Positions 1 to 5,077 of a DNA stretch of 5,077 bases are shown one piece after another. Below the pieces are notes generated by a model that was not told the origin of the DNA, did no database searches, and saw only the letters and a list, made by a program, of their open reading frames with translations. Position numbers and translations under genes: made by a program. The DNA is taken from positions 1 through 5,077 of the forward strand of contig JAIBDV010000254.1 of the NCBI GenBank assembly GCA_024686055.1. Direction: 5' to 3'. How positions within the stretch are numbered: position 1 is the first letter of the stretch; every line of letters begins with the position of its first letter. The DNA is from Neptuniibacter sp. (GTDB taxonomy: Bacteria; Pseudomonadota; Gammaproteobacteria; Pseudomonadales; Balneatricaceae).

Positions 1-103
1 AACCCATACAGAGCGACTGAGCAGGCAGCCAGCACCCGGTGATAGACACTTGGCCAGTACCGCCCGCCAGAACCTGACCTTTTAGCGTACATGAGATAAG
101 CCA

Positions 104-463
104 ATGAAAAGCACTGATTGCGCAGTGAACGCCCTGCCCCTGGCGGAGTTGGCCAACCAGCCTCAGCAGACTCTTATCAATGACAACCGACGTTACAGCG
201 GCACCGGCGGTGTCAGCGAGGAGAATCGTTCTGAAGGGTTCAAACCCGCCTTTCAGGATCTGGAAACCGGCAAAATTTACCTGTCCCGCACCCGCGATGG
301 CCGCTGCGCTTCTTTGCACTTGCTGGATGGGCTGGATGATGAGGTGGTCATCACCCGTAGCCCGGAAGGCCGGGTAACCGCCATTAAACACTCAGTGGTG
401 GCTGGCTTTATTCGCTGTGAGGAGTTTTTCACCCGTGATCAGGCGGCTGCGGCGCTGGGGTGA
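104..463 (+). CDS. Small conserved-looking protein of unknown function (119 aa)
   Basis: Complete ORF from ATG to TGA. No signal peptide or membrane segment is visible, so it is probably cytosolic. The first 45 residues look loosely structured (many N, Q, S, G). A compact domain follows from about residue 45 to 117, with the pattern GFKPAFQDLETGKIY, then a polar turn (SRTRDGR), a DGLDDEVV stretch, a GRV turn, and SVVAGF followed by FFTRDQAAAAL near the C terminus. This alternating beta-strand and turn layout resembles small uncharacterised proteobacterial proteins I have a vague memory of, but I can assign no function. The ribosome site is weak (GAG at 93-95, eight bases before the ATG). It converges on ptuB with only 51 bp between the stop codons and no clear intrinsic terminator there. 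The ORF is credible from its GC-rich third positions and domain-like C-terminal half. Confidence 0.72.
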   Translation: MKSTDCAVNALPLAELANQPQQTLINDNRRYSGTGGVSEENRSEGFKPAFQDLETGKIYLSRTRDGRCASLHLLDGLDDEVVITRSPEGRVTAIKHSVVAGFIRCEEFFTRDQAAAALG

Positions 464-514
464 AGGGGCCGGTTTTGTGCGGAATATGGGTACTGGCTTG
501 TCGAATATAGTTGT

Positions 515-1153
515 TTACAGCGGCGCTGAAAGCCAATGCTGAAGGATGTTCACGACCACGGGGGCAAAGGGTTTCAGTTTGCCATCTTCGGGCTCGGTAA
601 GGTCATCGATGACCAGCTGTATCAGGTCATCGTCTTCAAGGCTATCTTCCGGGTCCACACCACTTTCCCAGAGTAAGGCTGCAGCCAGTTGCTTACGTTT
701 CTCTACCAGAGCCTTGTTGCTGGCTTCATTGCTGCCAAGGTTCAGCACCTGGATCATATCGCTAGCTCGCTCTGTCAGACCTTCCACTCGACCGCTTAAT
801 TTGAAACGTAGTTCGGTTTCACAAGCGTCCATCAACGGCGTCAAGGGCAGCTGTTGTGAGCCATGCGCGGCATCACATTGATGGGGAGTTGTACAACTGG
901 CGACAATATTAGAGAAATCAAGGCTACGTTCAGGTGCTAGCCTTCGTGCTTCAATGTGTTCATTCATCGTGTCAGCTTGCTGCCCGCTGATCTGTTGGCA
1001 GCAGTAGGCACATAGATAGAACTGCTCCTGGCTACAGGTATGACGGATGTCCTGCCGCTCGACTTCCGTTAACTGCTTGTAATTACCGCTGGGATGCGCC
1101 CGCTTCCATGCCGTCAGGCTGGCGGGTTGCGGACCTTTATTTATCTTTTGCAC
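515..1153 (-). CDS. ptuB: PtuB, HNH endonuclease of a Septu / Ec78-type defence pair
   Basis: This 212-residue protein has the layout of the PtuB nuclease (TIGR02646-like HNH family). A zinc-knuckle pair C48-A-Y-C51 is followed by the first HNH motif, NEHIEAR (E65, H66). Next come DFSNIVASC (N82, C87) and C93/H97, which supply the rest of the beta-beta-alpha-metal fold and the likely second zinc-ligand pair. The remaining ~110 residues are helical and acidic, probably the surface that binds the ATPase. Known for the family: PtuB is the nuclease effector of Septu and of retron Ec78, held in a complex with PtuA and acting on nucleic acid during phage infection; for Ec78 the reported target is host tRNA. 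The start is GTG at 1153, chosen because an AGGAA ribosome site lies seven bases upstream inside ptuA and because the next in-frame starts would remove the HNH core. It overlaps the ptuA end by 17 bp, so the two are translationally coupled. No reverse transcriptase follows. Confidence 0.9.
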   Translation of the reverse strand: MQKINKGPQPASLTAWKRAHPSGNYKQLTEVERQDIRHTCSQEQFYLCAYCCQQISGQQADTMNEHIEARRLAPERSLDFSNIVASCTTPHQCDAAHGSQQLPLTPLMDACETELRFKLSGRVEGLTERASDMIQVLNLGSNEASNKALVEKRKQLAAALLWESGVDPEDSLEDDDLIQLVIDDLTEPEDGKLKPFAPVVVNILQHWLSAPL

Positions 1154-2510
1154 GGCGTAGTTCCTGTTTGCGCAATAATAACCGGGCGCGAGATATTTCC
1201 AGATTTGAGTCCGGTAGTTCGTCGGCCAGTGCGTTCAGTAGTGTGCTGGCCGCATCGAGCTGACTGCCCTGAATCAGATCCAGCAGATCATTCAGCTTGC
1301 CCGCAACCTGAACATTACGAATATGAGTATCCATCACCTCCAGCAGTACGGTATTGGCATCCTGGCCGTATTGAGAAGGTATTGCCGTCAGCTGGCCATC
1401 TGCCAAGGCATACACCAGCACATCTTTACAGTCGCTGATCACCAGTGGTGAGTGCGTCGTTAGCACAAACTGACAATTGGGGAAGGTGTCTGTCAGTCGG
1501 CTAATCACTGATCGCTGCCAGCTCGGATGAAGGTGCATATCGAGTTCATCTATCAGTACGATGCCGTCACCCTGTAAAGGGTTGGGCAGATCAGGGTTCA
1601 TCATCGCCAGGCGCCTGGCAATATCGCCGACCAGTGCCATCAGTGATTTTTCACCCTGTGAGAGCTGAAGTACGTTAAATGTCTCACCGCCTTTATCTAT
1701 CGACATATGCAGGCGTGGTTTACGCCGTACTTTCAGGTTACTAAAGCCCGGCATAAAATTACTGATGGCTGTACGTACTGCTGATAATTGCGGGTCTTCA
1801 GATGTAGCTTCCAGTTGTTCCAGCGCCTGCCAGGCTGCACTGTCTTTTTCAACCGTGGCCCGTAGTAAATCCAGCGCTTCCTTCGAAACGCCTGACTCGT
1901 TTTCTGTATCTTCCCGCTCTCTGAACCACTCAAAAAACCGGCGAAAATCTACCCCCTGATTCAGAGAGTTATCATAGCCATCCAGTTGTCTGAAACTATG
2001 TCTGGCTTTGATCTTCAGCGGAATATCCAGCACGACCCGCTCTACCGGGTAAAATGCGATCAAAGGCAGGCTGGTGTTGTCGTTTACTGTCAGCATTTCA
2101 CGGTAATGACCTGCCAGTTCGGACAGTGGCCCCAGCTGGCTGCTATAGGCTGCTTTTTTGCCTTTACGGGTTTTGGCCAGCATCCAGCGGTACTGGCTGG
2201 TTTCAGCCGTGCCCTCGCCTTGCGGGTAATTATCACTGTTATCGGAAACGAAAACTTCAATAGCCGCAGAGGCGTGGCAATTAAGAATCACGTCTTCAGG
2301 AAGTGGGCTACCGTTGCCTTTTTCATTACCGAGCCTGGCGACAAACCAGCTGAGAGATGTTGCCAGCGCTTTCAGAATTGAGGTTTTCCCCGCGCCGTTA
2401 TTACCGACAAATACGGTAACGTTAGAGTCTGTCTGGGGTGTGGGTGCCAGCGGTACGTCCAGCGACGCAAAGCAGCCTAGATTGTTTAAGCGTAACTGTC
2501 TGACGTCCAT
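1137..2510 (-). CDS. ptuA: PtuA, ABC-type AAA ATPase of a Septu / Ec78-type defence pair
   Basis: This 457-residue ATPase has a complete ABC/SMC-like nucleotide-binding core. Walker A is GNNGAGKTS at residues 36-44 (K42, T43). The signature motif LSQGEKS is at 283-289, Walker B GIVLIDELD at 316-324 with catalytic E322, and the H-loop TTHSP with H353. The middle (about 150-260) carries a YPVERVVLDIPLKI stretch and an FFEWFREREDTENE stretch, both characteristic of the PtuA-type ATPases paired with TIGR02646-type HNH proteins. The C-terminal 80 residues are helical and charged. Known for the family: PtuA assembles into a multimer that binds PtuB and holds it inactive until infection changes the nucleotide or trigger state. 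All catalytic residues are intact, so this copy should be functional. The ATG at 2510 fits the family N terminus (RQLRLNNLGCF), but no good ribosome site precedes it. A long upstream region with a palindrome at 2612-2638 may control it. Family assignment is firm; the choice between Septu and a retron-derived label rests on the absent RT. Confidence 0.92.
   Translation of the reverse strand: MDVRQLRLNNLGCFASLDVPLAPTPQTDSNVTVFVGNNGAGKTSILKALATSLSWFVARLGNEKGNGSPLPEDVILNCHASAAIEVFVSDNSDNYPQGEGTAETSQYRWMLAKTRKGKKAAYSSQLGPLSELAGHYREMLTVNDNTSLPLIAFYPVERVVLDIPLKIKARHSFRQLDGYDNSLNQGVDFRRFFEWFREREDTENESGVSKEALDLLRATVEKDSAAWQALEQLEATSEDPQLSAVRTAISNFMPGFSNLKVRRKPRLHMSIDKGGETFNVLQLSQGEKSLMALVGDIARRLAMMNPDLPNPLQGDGIVLIDELDMHLHPSWQRSVISRLTDTFPNCQFVLTTHSPLVISDCKDVLVYALADGQLTAIPSQYGQDANTVLLEVMDTHIRNVQVAGKLNDLLDLIQGSQLDAASTLLNALADELPDSNLEISRARLLLRKQELRRAKDK
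1161..1165 (-). promoter_or_regulatory. Ribosome binding site of ptuB inside ptuA
   Basis: On the minus strand AGGAA stands seven bases before the GTG start of ptuB, within the last codons of ptuA. It decides the GTG start and makes translational coupling of nuclease to ATPase likely, which would keep the PtuA:PtuB ratio under control. Confidence 0.7.
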
Positions 2511-2611
2511 AGCTGGGGCACTTACTCTGCATTTGCATCAACGGTAACCTGCTGTCTTACGGCAGGGCTCTGGGGTTATCGCCTTTGAGGCAGGGCTTTC
2601 TCTGCGAACAG

Positions 2612-2638
2612 GTGTGAAGCAAAGCCTTTAATTCACAC
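2612..2638. promoter_or_regulatory. 27-bp near-perfect palindrome, candidate operator upstream of ptuA
   Basis: Outer arms GTGTGAA (2612-2618) and TTCACAC (2632-2638) and inner arms AAAG (2621-2624) and CTTT (2626-2629) all share the same centre, base 2625. In total 11 of 13 base-pair positions are symmetric. The outer half-sites are 20 bp apart, centre to centre, or about two helical turns, as expected for a dimeric regulator on one DNA face. It lies 102-128 bp upstream of the ptuA start. The TGTGA/TCACA cores recall a CRP site, but the spacing is wrong (15 bp instead of 6). In RNA it could instead form a 7-bp hairpin in a ptuA leader. No regulator gene is in the window. Confidence 0.5.
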
Positions 2639-2698
2639 AACAGCTGCCACTGGAATACATCGAATAACCGGGTGCTAATCTAGCAGAATCAGAGGGTT

Positions 2699-2754
2699 GG
2701 GGATATATCGGTGCGGTGTATTGGCCAGGCCTCCATGGCTAAGTCAATATCCCC
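2699..2754. repeat. Nested inverted repeat / possible RNA stem-loop
   Basis: GGGGATAT (2699-2706) is the exact reverse complement of ATATCCCC (2747-2754). The stem may continue outward after a 2x2 mismatch with three more G-C pairs (2694-2696 with 2757-2759). Within the 40-base loop a second stem pairs TTGGCC (2721-2726) with GGCTAA (2737-2742) using one G-U pair. Because the G-U pair helps only when the plus strand is transcribed, the fold is slightly better in a rightward transcript. There is no following T tract, so it is not a standard intrinsic terminator. Confidence 0.35.
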
Positions 2755-2821
2755 CTCCCCATTCAATAAACCACTGAACCATCCCTGTACCAAACACTCC
2801 AAACGCTTACGGTGCTTGTTG

Positions 2822-2874
2822 ATACCGTGGAAGACAGAAGAGAGTGCATGATGTTGCTGGCCGCATGACGGTAT
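2822..2874. repeat. Short inverted repeat ATACCGT / ACGGTAT
   Basis: A 7-bp inverted repeat has arms at 2822-2828 and 2868-2874, with a 39-bp spacer. A second short inverted repeat, CTGGCC (2857-2862) and GGCCAG (2875-2880), overlaps its right arm, so the two would be mutually exclusive as RNA stems. This may be chance in a 540-bp region. Confidence 0.25.
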
Positions 2875-2896
2875 GGCCAGTGGTGTTGATTAAGGT

Positions 2897-2905
2897 TGCT
2901 ATACC
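2897..2905 (+). promoter_or_regulatory. Weak candidate extended -10 for the rightward gene pair
   Basis: TGC followed by TATACC fits an extended -10 (TGn then TATAAT, four of six matched). No matching -35 hexamer lies 16-18 bp upstream. A transcript from here would start near 2912, about 140 bases before the preferred start codon at 3054. Confidence 0.2.
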
Positions 2906-3043
2906 CATCACCGTCCTGGGGCGATGCTCGCGTCGAACCCCACACTCAGATAAGGACATGCTGTTACTGCCACTGGGCCTTCAGCGAAGGCTGATTGTGA
3001 TATCAGGTACCGACTATTCACGGATTTATGACGGAATATCATC

Positions 3044-3047
3044 GGAG
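3044..3047 (+). promoter_or_regulatory. Ribosome binding site deciding the 3054 start
   Basis: GGAG ends six bases before the ATG at 3054, an ideal spacing. The earlier in-frame ATG at 2958 has AAGGA only one base before it, too close to work well, and the ATG at 2844 has only a purine-rich stretch (GAAGAGAG) too close to it. Confidence 0.55.
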
Positions 3048-3053
3048 TTTGAT

Positions 3054-4547
3054 ATGGCAATACATGGCAGTTATTTCTACAACGGCCGTTGGGGTGAGGT
3101 AAAGAAGACAGCGGCTCGCACCCTTGCCGTCGCGATGAACGTGACGCCTGCGGGTGATCATGCCCCCCTGTGGCAGCAGCTGGTTGAAGGGCGTTCGCCC
3201 GATACGCTGCTTACACCTCTTGCCGATGAGCAGGGCAGAATTCTGGCATCGTTTCAGTGCCGTTCCACCTGGTGGCTTACGATTACCGGCGATGTCTGTT
3301 CGTTTATGGGGCTGGCCTATGCCACCCAGGCACCGCAGCTCGTGCGGGCGCTGACCAATATAAAGAAAGAACTTAGTCCGCTTTGTCATGCAGGTAACGC
3401 TGACTGGCAACGGGTATTTCGGGCGCTGGTGAGCCGGTTCCTGAATTTTATCGCCGATGCGCGGCCTACGCTGGATGCGGAGAACCTGAGCCTCTACTGG
3501 AATAAACCGGTTACTCCGAACCGGCTGATGGAGCTGGGTAAGGTGGACCGGGCGATCGGGCAGGTGCTTGCGATTGCGCAGCAACACCCGACGCAGCAGA
3601 GCTGGATTTTCGGCAATGACGCGGCTCAGATCAGTCAGCAAACGTTGCTGAACCAGCTGCAAACCGATGTTGATCGGGTCAAAACGGCGGTCGGTAATTT
3701 TGCCCGCACCACACCGGGCTTTCTGCTGACACGCAGCGGCGAGCTGCCACAGAAGCTGAAAAACCATCTCTTCAACCCGGATAACCCGTCCAGTCGCCAA
3801 CGGCTGGAAGGCATGATTGAAGAGCTACATGCGAACCAGCCGCCAGAAATGGTCTCTCTCGATGCCCAGCCCGGGCGGCCTTTATACCGGGATGAGGATG
3901 CAGAGAATCCCGTTGATCAGTTACTTAACGCGCTGGAACCGGACCCGGTGGATGATGTATTGGCTACCGTTCATTCTCAACTGGCAGACTTTACCCCCGC
4001 GCAACCGATGCCTGAGGTTATTGCTGAACCGGAGTGTATTAGCTCTGCGATGGCGCTCAACTCTATCCTGATGCAGGATGTCGAGGCTGGGCAATCTATT
4101 GAAAGCCCCCATTCAGGCGTGACGCCGTGCGCCGGAATTTCGACTTTCCCTGGTAAATATCTAGTAGCGGACGACTTCAGAGCGGCTTTTCTGGCCTTTT
4201 TCCTTAATGAAGTCGATGACCGAATTCTGGTGTTTTTGATACAGGACATACTGGGCGATACCGAGTGGGGACATTTTGCTGATCTGGTTAATTCGGCGCG
4301 TAGTAAAACGCAGCACCGATTAACCCGGCAATCGATGGAGGCAGCTTTTGGCACCTCATACCATCGCTTAAGGACCCTCGCCCGTCAGCTTGAACGTATC
4401 GTGAAAGACACATCCGAGTTCCTGGCCTCAAGCCCTGGCATAGACGCAAGCGCGCAGTACCTTCGTACCCTCGAAGCCCGAAAGGTTGACTTTGTCGCCC
4501 GCCAGGCAGAGATTTTCAAGAAAGGTGCATGCATGGGCGAAGAATGA
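3054..4547 (+). CDS. Unrecognised 497-aa protein, probably two helical domains joined by an acidic linker
   Basis: I do not recognise this protein. From the start at 3054, residues 1-110 mix strands and helices (IHGSYFYNGRWGEVKKTA, then STWWLTITGD). Residues 115-260 are mainly helical, with the motif LYWNKPVTPNRL near 147 and a basic patch TRSGELPQKLKNHLF at 226-240. Residues 262-350 form a proline- and acid-rich linker. Residues 370-497 are again helical and basic; LTRQSMEAAFGTSYHRLR at 423-440 could be a helix-turn-helix, suggesting DNA binding. No signal peptide, membrane segment, Walker motif or obvious nuclease motif is seen. The frame stays open back to 2844 (567 aa), but the extra 70 codons include rare codons and lower GC in third positions, and the GGAG site favours 3054. 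It is divergent from ptuA and followed eight bases later by a small gene, so the two are probably co-transcribed. An island maintenance or replication role is possible, but this is only a guess. Confidence 0.75.
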   Translation: MAIHGSYFYNGRWGEVKKTAARTLAVAMNVTPAGDHAPLWQQLVEGRSPDTLLTPLADEQGRILASFQCRSTWWLTITGDVCSFMGLAYATQAPQLVRALTNIKKELSPLCHAGNADWQRVFRALVSRFLNFIADARPTLDAENLSLYWNKPVTPNRLMELGKVDRAIGQVLAIAQQHPTQQSWIFGNDAAQISQQTLLNQLQTDVDRVKTAVGNFARTTPGFLLTRSGELPQKLKNHLFNPDNPSSRQRLEGMIEELHANQPPEMVSLDAQPGRPLYRDEDAENPVDQLLNALEPDPVDDVLATVHSQLADFTPAQPMPEVIAEPECISSAMALNSILMQDVEAGQSIESPHSGVTPCAGISTFPGKYLVADDFRAAFLAFFLNEVDDRILVFLIQDILGDTEWGHFADLVNSARSKTQHRLTRQSMEAAFGTSYHRLRTLARQLERIVKDTSEFLASSPGIDASAQYLRTLEARKVDFVARQAEIFKKGACMGEE

Positions 4548-4555
4548 GTGATTGA

Positions 4556-4795
4556 GTGGATATGATGAATCAGTTAGAGCGAGCGTTGGCGTCAGACCTG
4601 ATCTGGGCAACACTGGTTAACCGCATTAAAGTGGGCGACCGGTTCGAATTTGAGAACTCGCAGCTACTGTCGGTTATCCGGCAGCAACGTTGCTTTAATG
4701 CGCAAGAACTGACCCGCCTGCTCGACTCCCCCATCACCCTGCGTAAATACCGTCACCTGATGGCGGTTGAACAGCACCAGCACCCCGCTTCCTGA
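4556..4795 (+). CDS. Small unknown protein (up to 79 aa) coupled to the 497-aa gene
   Basis: A short ORF begins eight bases after the stop of the preceding gene, in an arrangement typical of co-translated partners. The listed start is GTG at 4556; ATG codons at 4562 and 4565 are equally plausible (76-77 residues), since GAG at 4554-4556 and GGA at 4558-4560 could serve as the ribosome site. The protein is soluble and mostly helical. Its central part, roughly residues 36-70 (LLSVIRQQRCFNAQELTRLLDSPITLRKYRHLM), is divided into three short helices separated by small turns and resembles a winged-helix or helix-turn-helix fold, so nucleic-acid binding is possible. I recognise no family. The tight spacing suggests it works with the larger protein. 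Confidence 0.65.
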   Translation: MDMMNQLERALASDLIWATLVNRIKVGDRFEFENSQLLSVIRQQRCFNAQELTRLLDSPITLRKYRHLMAVEQHQHPAS

Positions 4796-4855
4796 CCCCG
4801 CCTGTCTTTCGTACATTCACACCACTACAAACACCCAGGCCCTCCGCCAGCGTCT

Positions 4856-4879
4856 GACGCGCGCGGAGCGCGCTGCTAC
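4856..4879 (-). repeat. REP element, type A copy 1
   Basis: Read on the minus strand it begins with the GTAG tetranucleotide, then CA, a perfect 6-bp stem GCGCGC/GCGCGC around a TCC loop, and ends in GTC. GTAG at the foot of the hairpin is the mark recognised by TnpA_REP enzymes. Confidence 0.8.
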
Positions 4880-4905
4880 AAAGGCAAGCTGAGGTTTGAG
4901 GCTTG

Positions 4906-4929
4906 GTAGCAGTTCGCTCCGCGAACGTC
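4906..4929 (+). repeat. REP element, type B copy 1
   Basis: Same build as type A but on the plus strand: GTAGCA, a stem GTTCGC/GCGAAC around TCC, then GTC. Two stem pairs differ from type A, and both sides changed together (TT to CG on one arm, AA to CG on the other). Confidence 0.8.
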
Positions 4930-4949
4930 CGGGCCTTGTGCCAATACCT

Positions 4950-4973
4950 GACGCGCGCGGAGCGCGCTGCTAC
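4950..4973 (-). repeat. REP element, type A copy 2
   Basis: Identical to the first type A element across all 24 bases and placed exactly 94 bp after it. Confidence 0.8.
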
Positions 4974-4999
4974 AAGGGCAAGTCGAGGTCTGAGGTTCT

Positions 5000-5023
5000 G
5001 TAGCCGTTCGCTCCGCGAACGTC
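5000..5023 (+). repeat. REP element, type B copy 2
   Basis: Identical to the first type B element except GTAGCC instead of GTAGCA next to the stem. The stem and loop are unchanged. Confidence 0.8.
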
Positions 5024-5043
5024 CGGGCCTTGTGCCAATACCT

Positions 5044-5067
5044 GACGCGCGCGGAGCGCGCTGCTAC
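5044..5067 (-). repeat. REP element, type A copy 3
   Basis: Third identical type A element; the array continues past the right edge of the window. Confidence 0.8.
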
Positions 5068-5077
5068 AAGGGTAAGC

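Larger units (their letters stand above)
2511..3053. other. Long intergenic region between divergent ptuA and the 497-aa gene
   Basis: About 540 bp without a convincing gene. Open frames exist on both strands, but they are short or rich in rare codons and resemble no family, so I treat them as chance. The region must hold the promoters for ptuA (leftward) and the unknown pair (rightward). Visible structure: a direct repeat GGCAGGGCT at 2561-2569 and 2589-2597; a 27-bp palindrome at 2612-2638; a stem-loop with arms at 2699-2706 and 2747-2754; and a 7-bp inverted repeat at 2822-2828 and 2868-2874. No strong sigma70 promoter with both hexamers well matched could be found on either strand. Confidence 0.6.
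4854..5077. repeat. Tandem array of 94-bp units, each with two inverted REP hairpins (BIME-like)
   Basis: Two full units (4854-4947 and 4948-5041) and the first 36 bases of a third repeat with an exact 94-bp period; the array runs off the window. The full units differ at 8 of 94 positions, with changes concentrated between the hairpins. Each unit holds one REP on the minus strand and one on the plus strand, separated by spacers of about 26 and 20 bp. This matches bacterial interspersed mosaic elements, which are mobilised by REP-associated tyrosine transposases (RAYT, TnpA_REP). No such transposase is in the window. The array lies 58 bp downstream of the 79-aa gene, where the hairpins could stabilise mRNA 3' ends or slow transcription. 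The 58 bp in between holds nothing I can identify. Confidence 0.85.

Noticed and set aside
2..85. Open frame of 27 codons running in from the left edge, ending in TAG at 83-85
   Set aside because: It could be the tail of an upstream gene, but an open stretch this short is common by chance and shows no recognisable motif.
1986..2381. 131-codon plus-strand open frame opposite ptuA
   Set aside because: It lies over conserved ptuA motifs, including Walker A, and its composition is not protein-like.
2613..2637. CRP binding site from the TGTGA and TCACA words
   Set aside because: CRP sites have six bases between these words; here there are fifteen.
481..2667. Short shared words GGAATA and TCGAATA on both sides of ptuAB (481-507 and 2652-2666) as target-site or attachment repeats
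   Set aside because: The words are six to seven bases with different spacing on the two sides, which is expected by chance; no integrase or tRNA is present.
2511..2843. Retron msr/msd RNA upstream of ptuA
   Set aside because: The effector pair invites it and there are inverted repeats, but no reverse transcriptase is in the window and no long msd-type stem with flanking a1/a2 repeats could be made out.
3039..3800. 253-codon minus-strand open frame opposite the 497-aa gene
   Set aside because: It is rich in R, P, Q and C, shows no domain pattern, and lies wholly within a better plus-strand gene; it is an antisense shadow.
4854..5077. CRISPR array
   Set aside because: The period is 94 bp, the intervening sequence is itself repeated, and each unit contains two inverted GTAG-headed hairpins, which indicates REP/BIME and not repeats with unique spacers.

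Overview
The window looks like an accessory region of a gammaproteobacterial chromosome. The evidence is moderately GC-rich coding sequence, Shine-Dalgarno-led genes, a Septu-type defence operon, and an array of GTAG-headed REP hairpins at the right end. REP elements of this build are common in Pseudomonas-like and Halomonas-like gammaproteobacteria, but I cannot name the genus. There are no tRNA, rRNA, transposase, integrase or CRISPR sequences.

Layout, left to right. A small plus-strand gene of unknown function (104-463) converges on a two-gene minus-strand operon. That operon is ptuA (2510-1137), an ABC-type AAA ATPase, followed by ptuB (1153-515), an HNH nuclease, overlapping by 17 bp with translational-coupling signals. 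Next comes about 540 bp with no convincing gene (2511-3053). It is the shared upstream region of the divergent ptuA and the next plus-strand gene, and it contains a 27-bp near-perfect palindrome and two other inverted repeats. Then a 497-residue protein that I do not recognise (3054-4547) and a 79-residue protein right behind it (4556-4795) form a probable two-gene plus-strand unit. The right end (4854 to the window edge) is a tandem array of 94-bp units, each carrying two oppositely oriented REP hairpins.

How it fits together. PtuA and PtuB are the two effector proteins of the Septu anti-phage system and also of Ec78-type retrons: the ATPase controls the nuclease. No reverse transcriptase is present on either side of the pair, and it is closed off downstream by a convergent gene, so this is most simply a free-standing Septu operon. 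The divergent 497/79-residue pair could be an unrelated island gene set or an associated partner; the sequence does not decide. The REP array probably lies in the 3' region of that pair and may shape its mRNA ends.

The points most worth following up are the palindrome upstream of ptuA, the unrecognised divergent gene pair, and the covarying REP hairpins.
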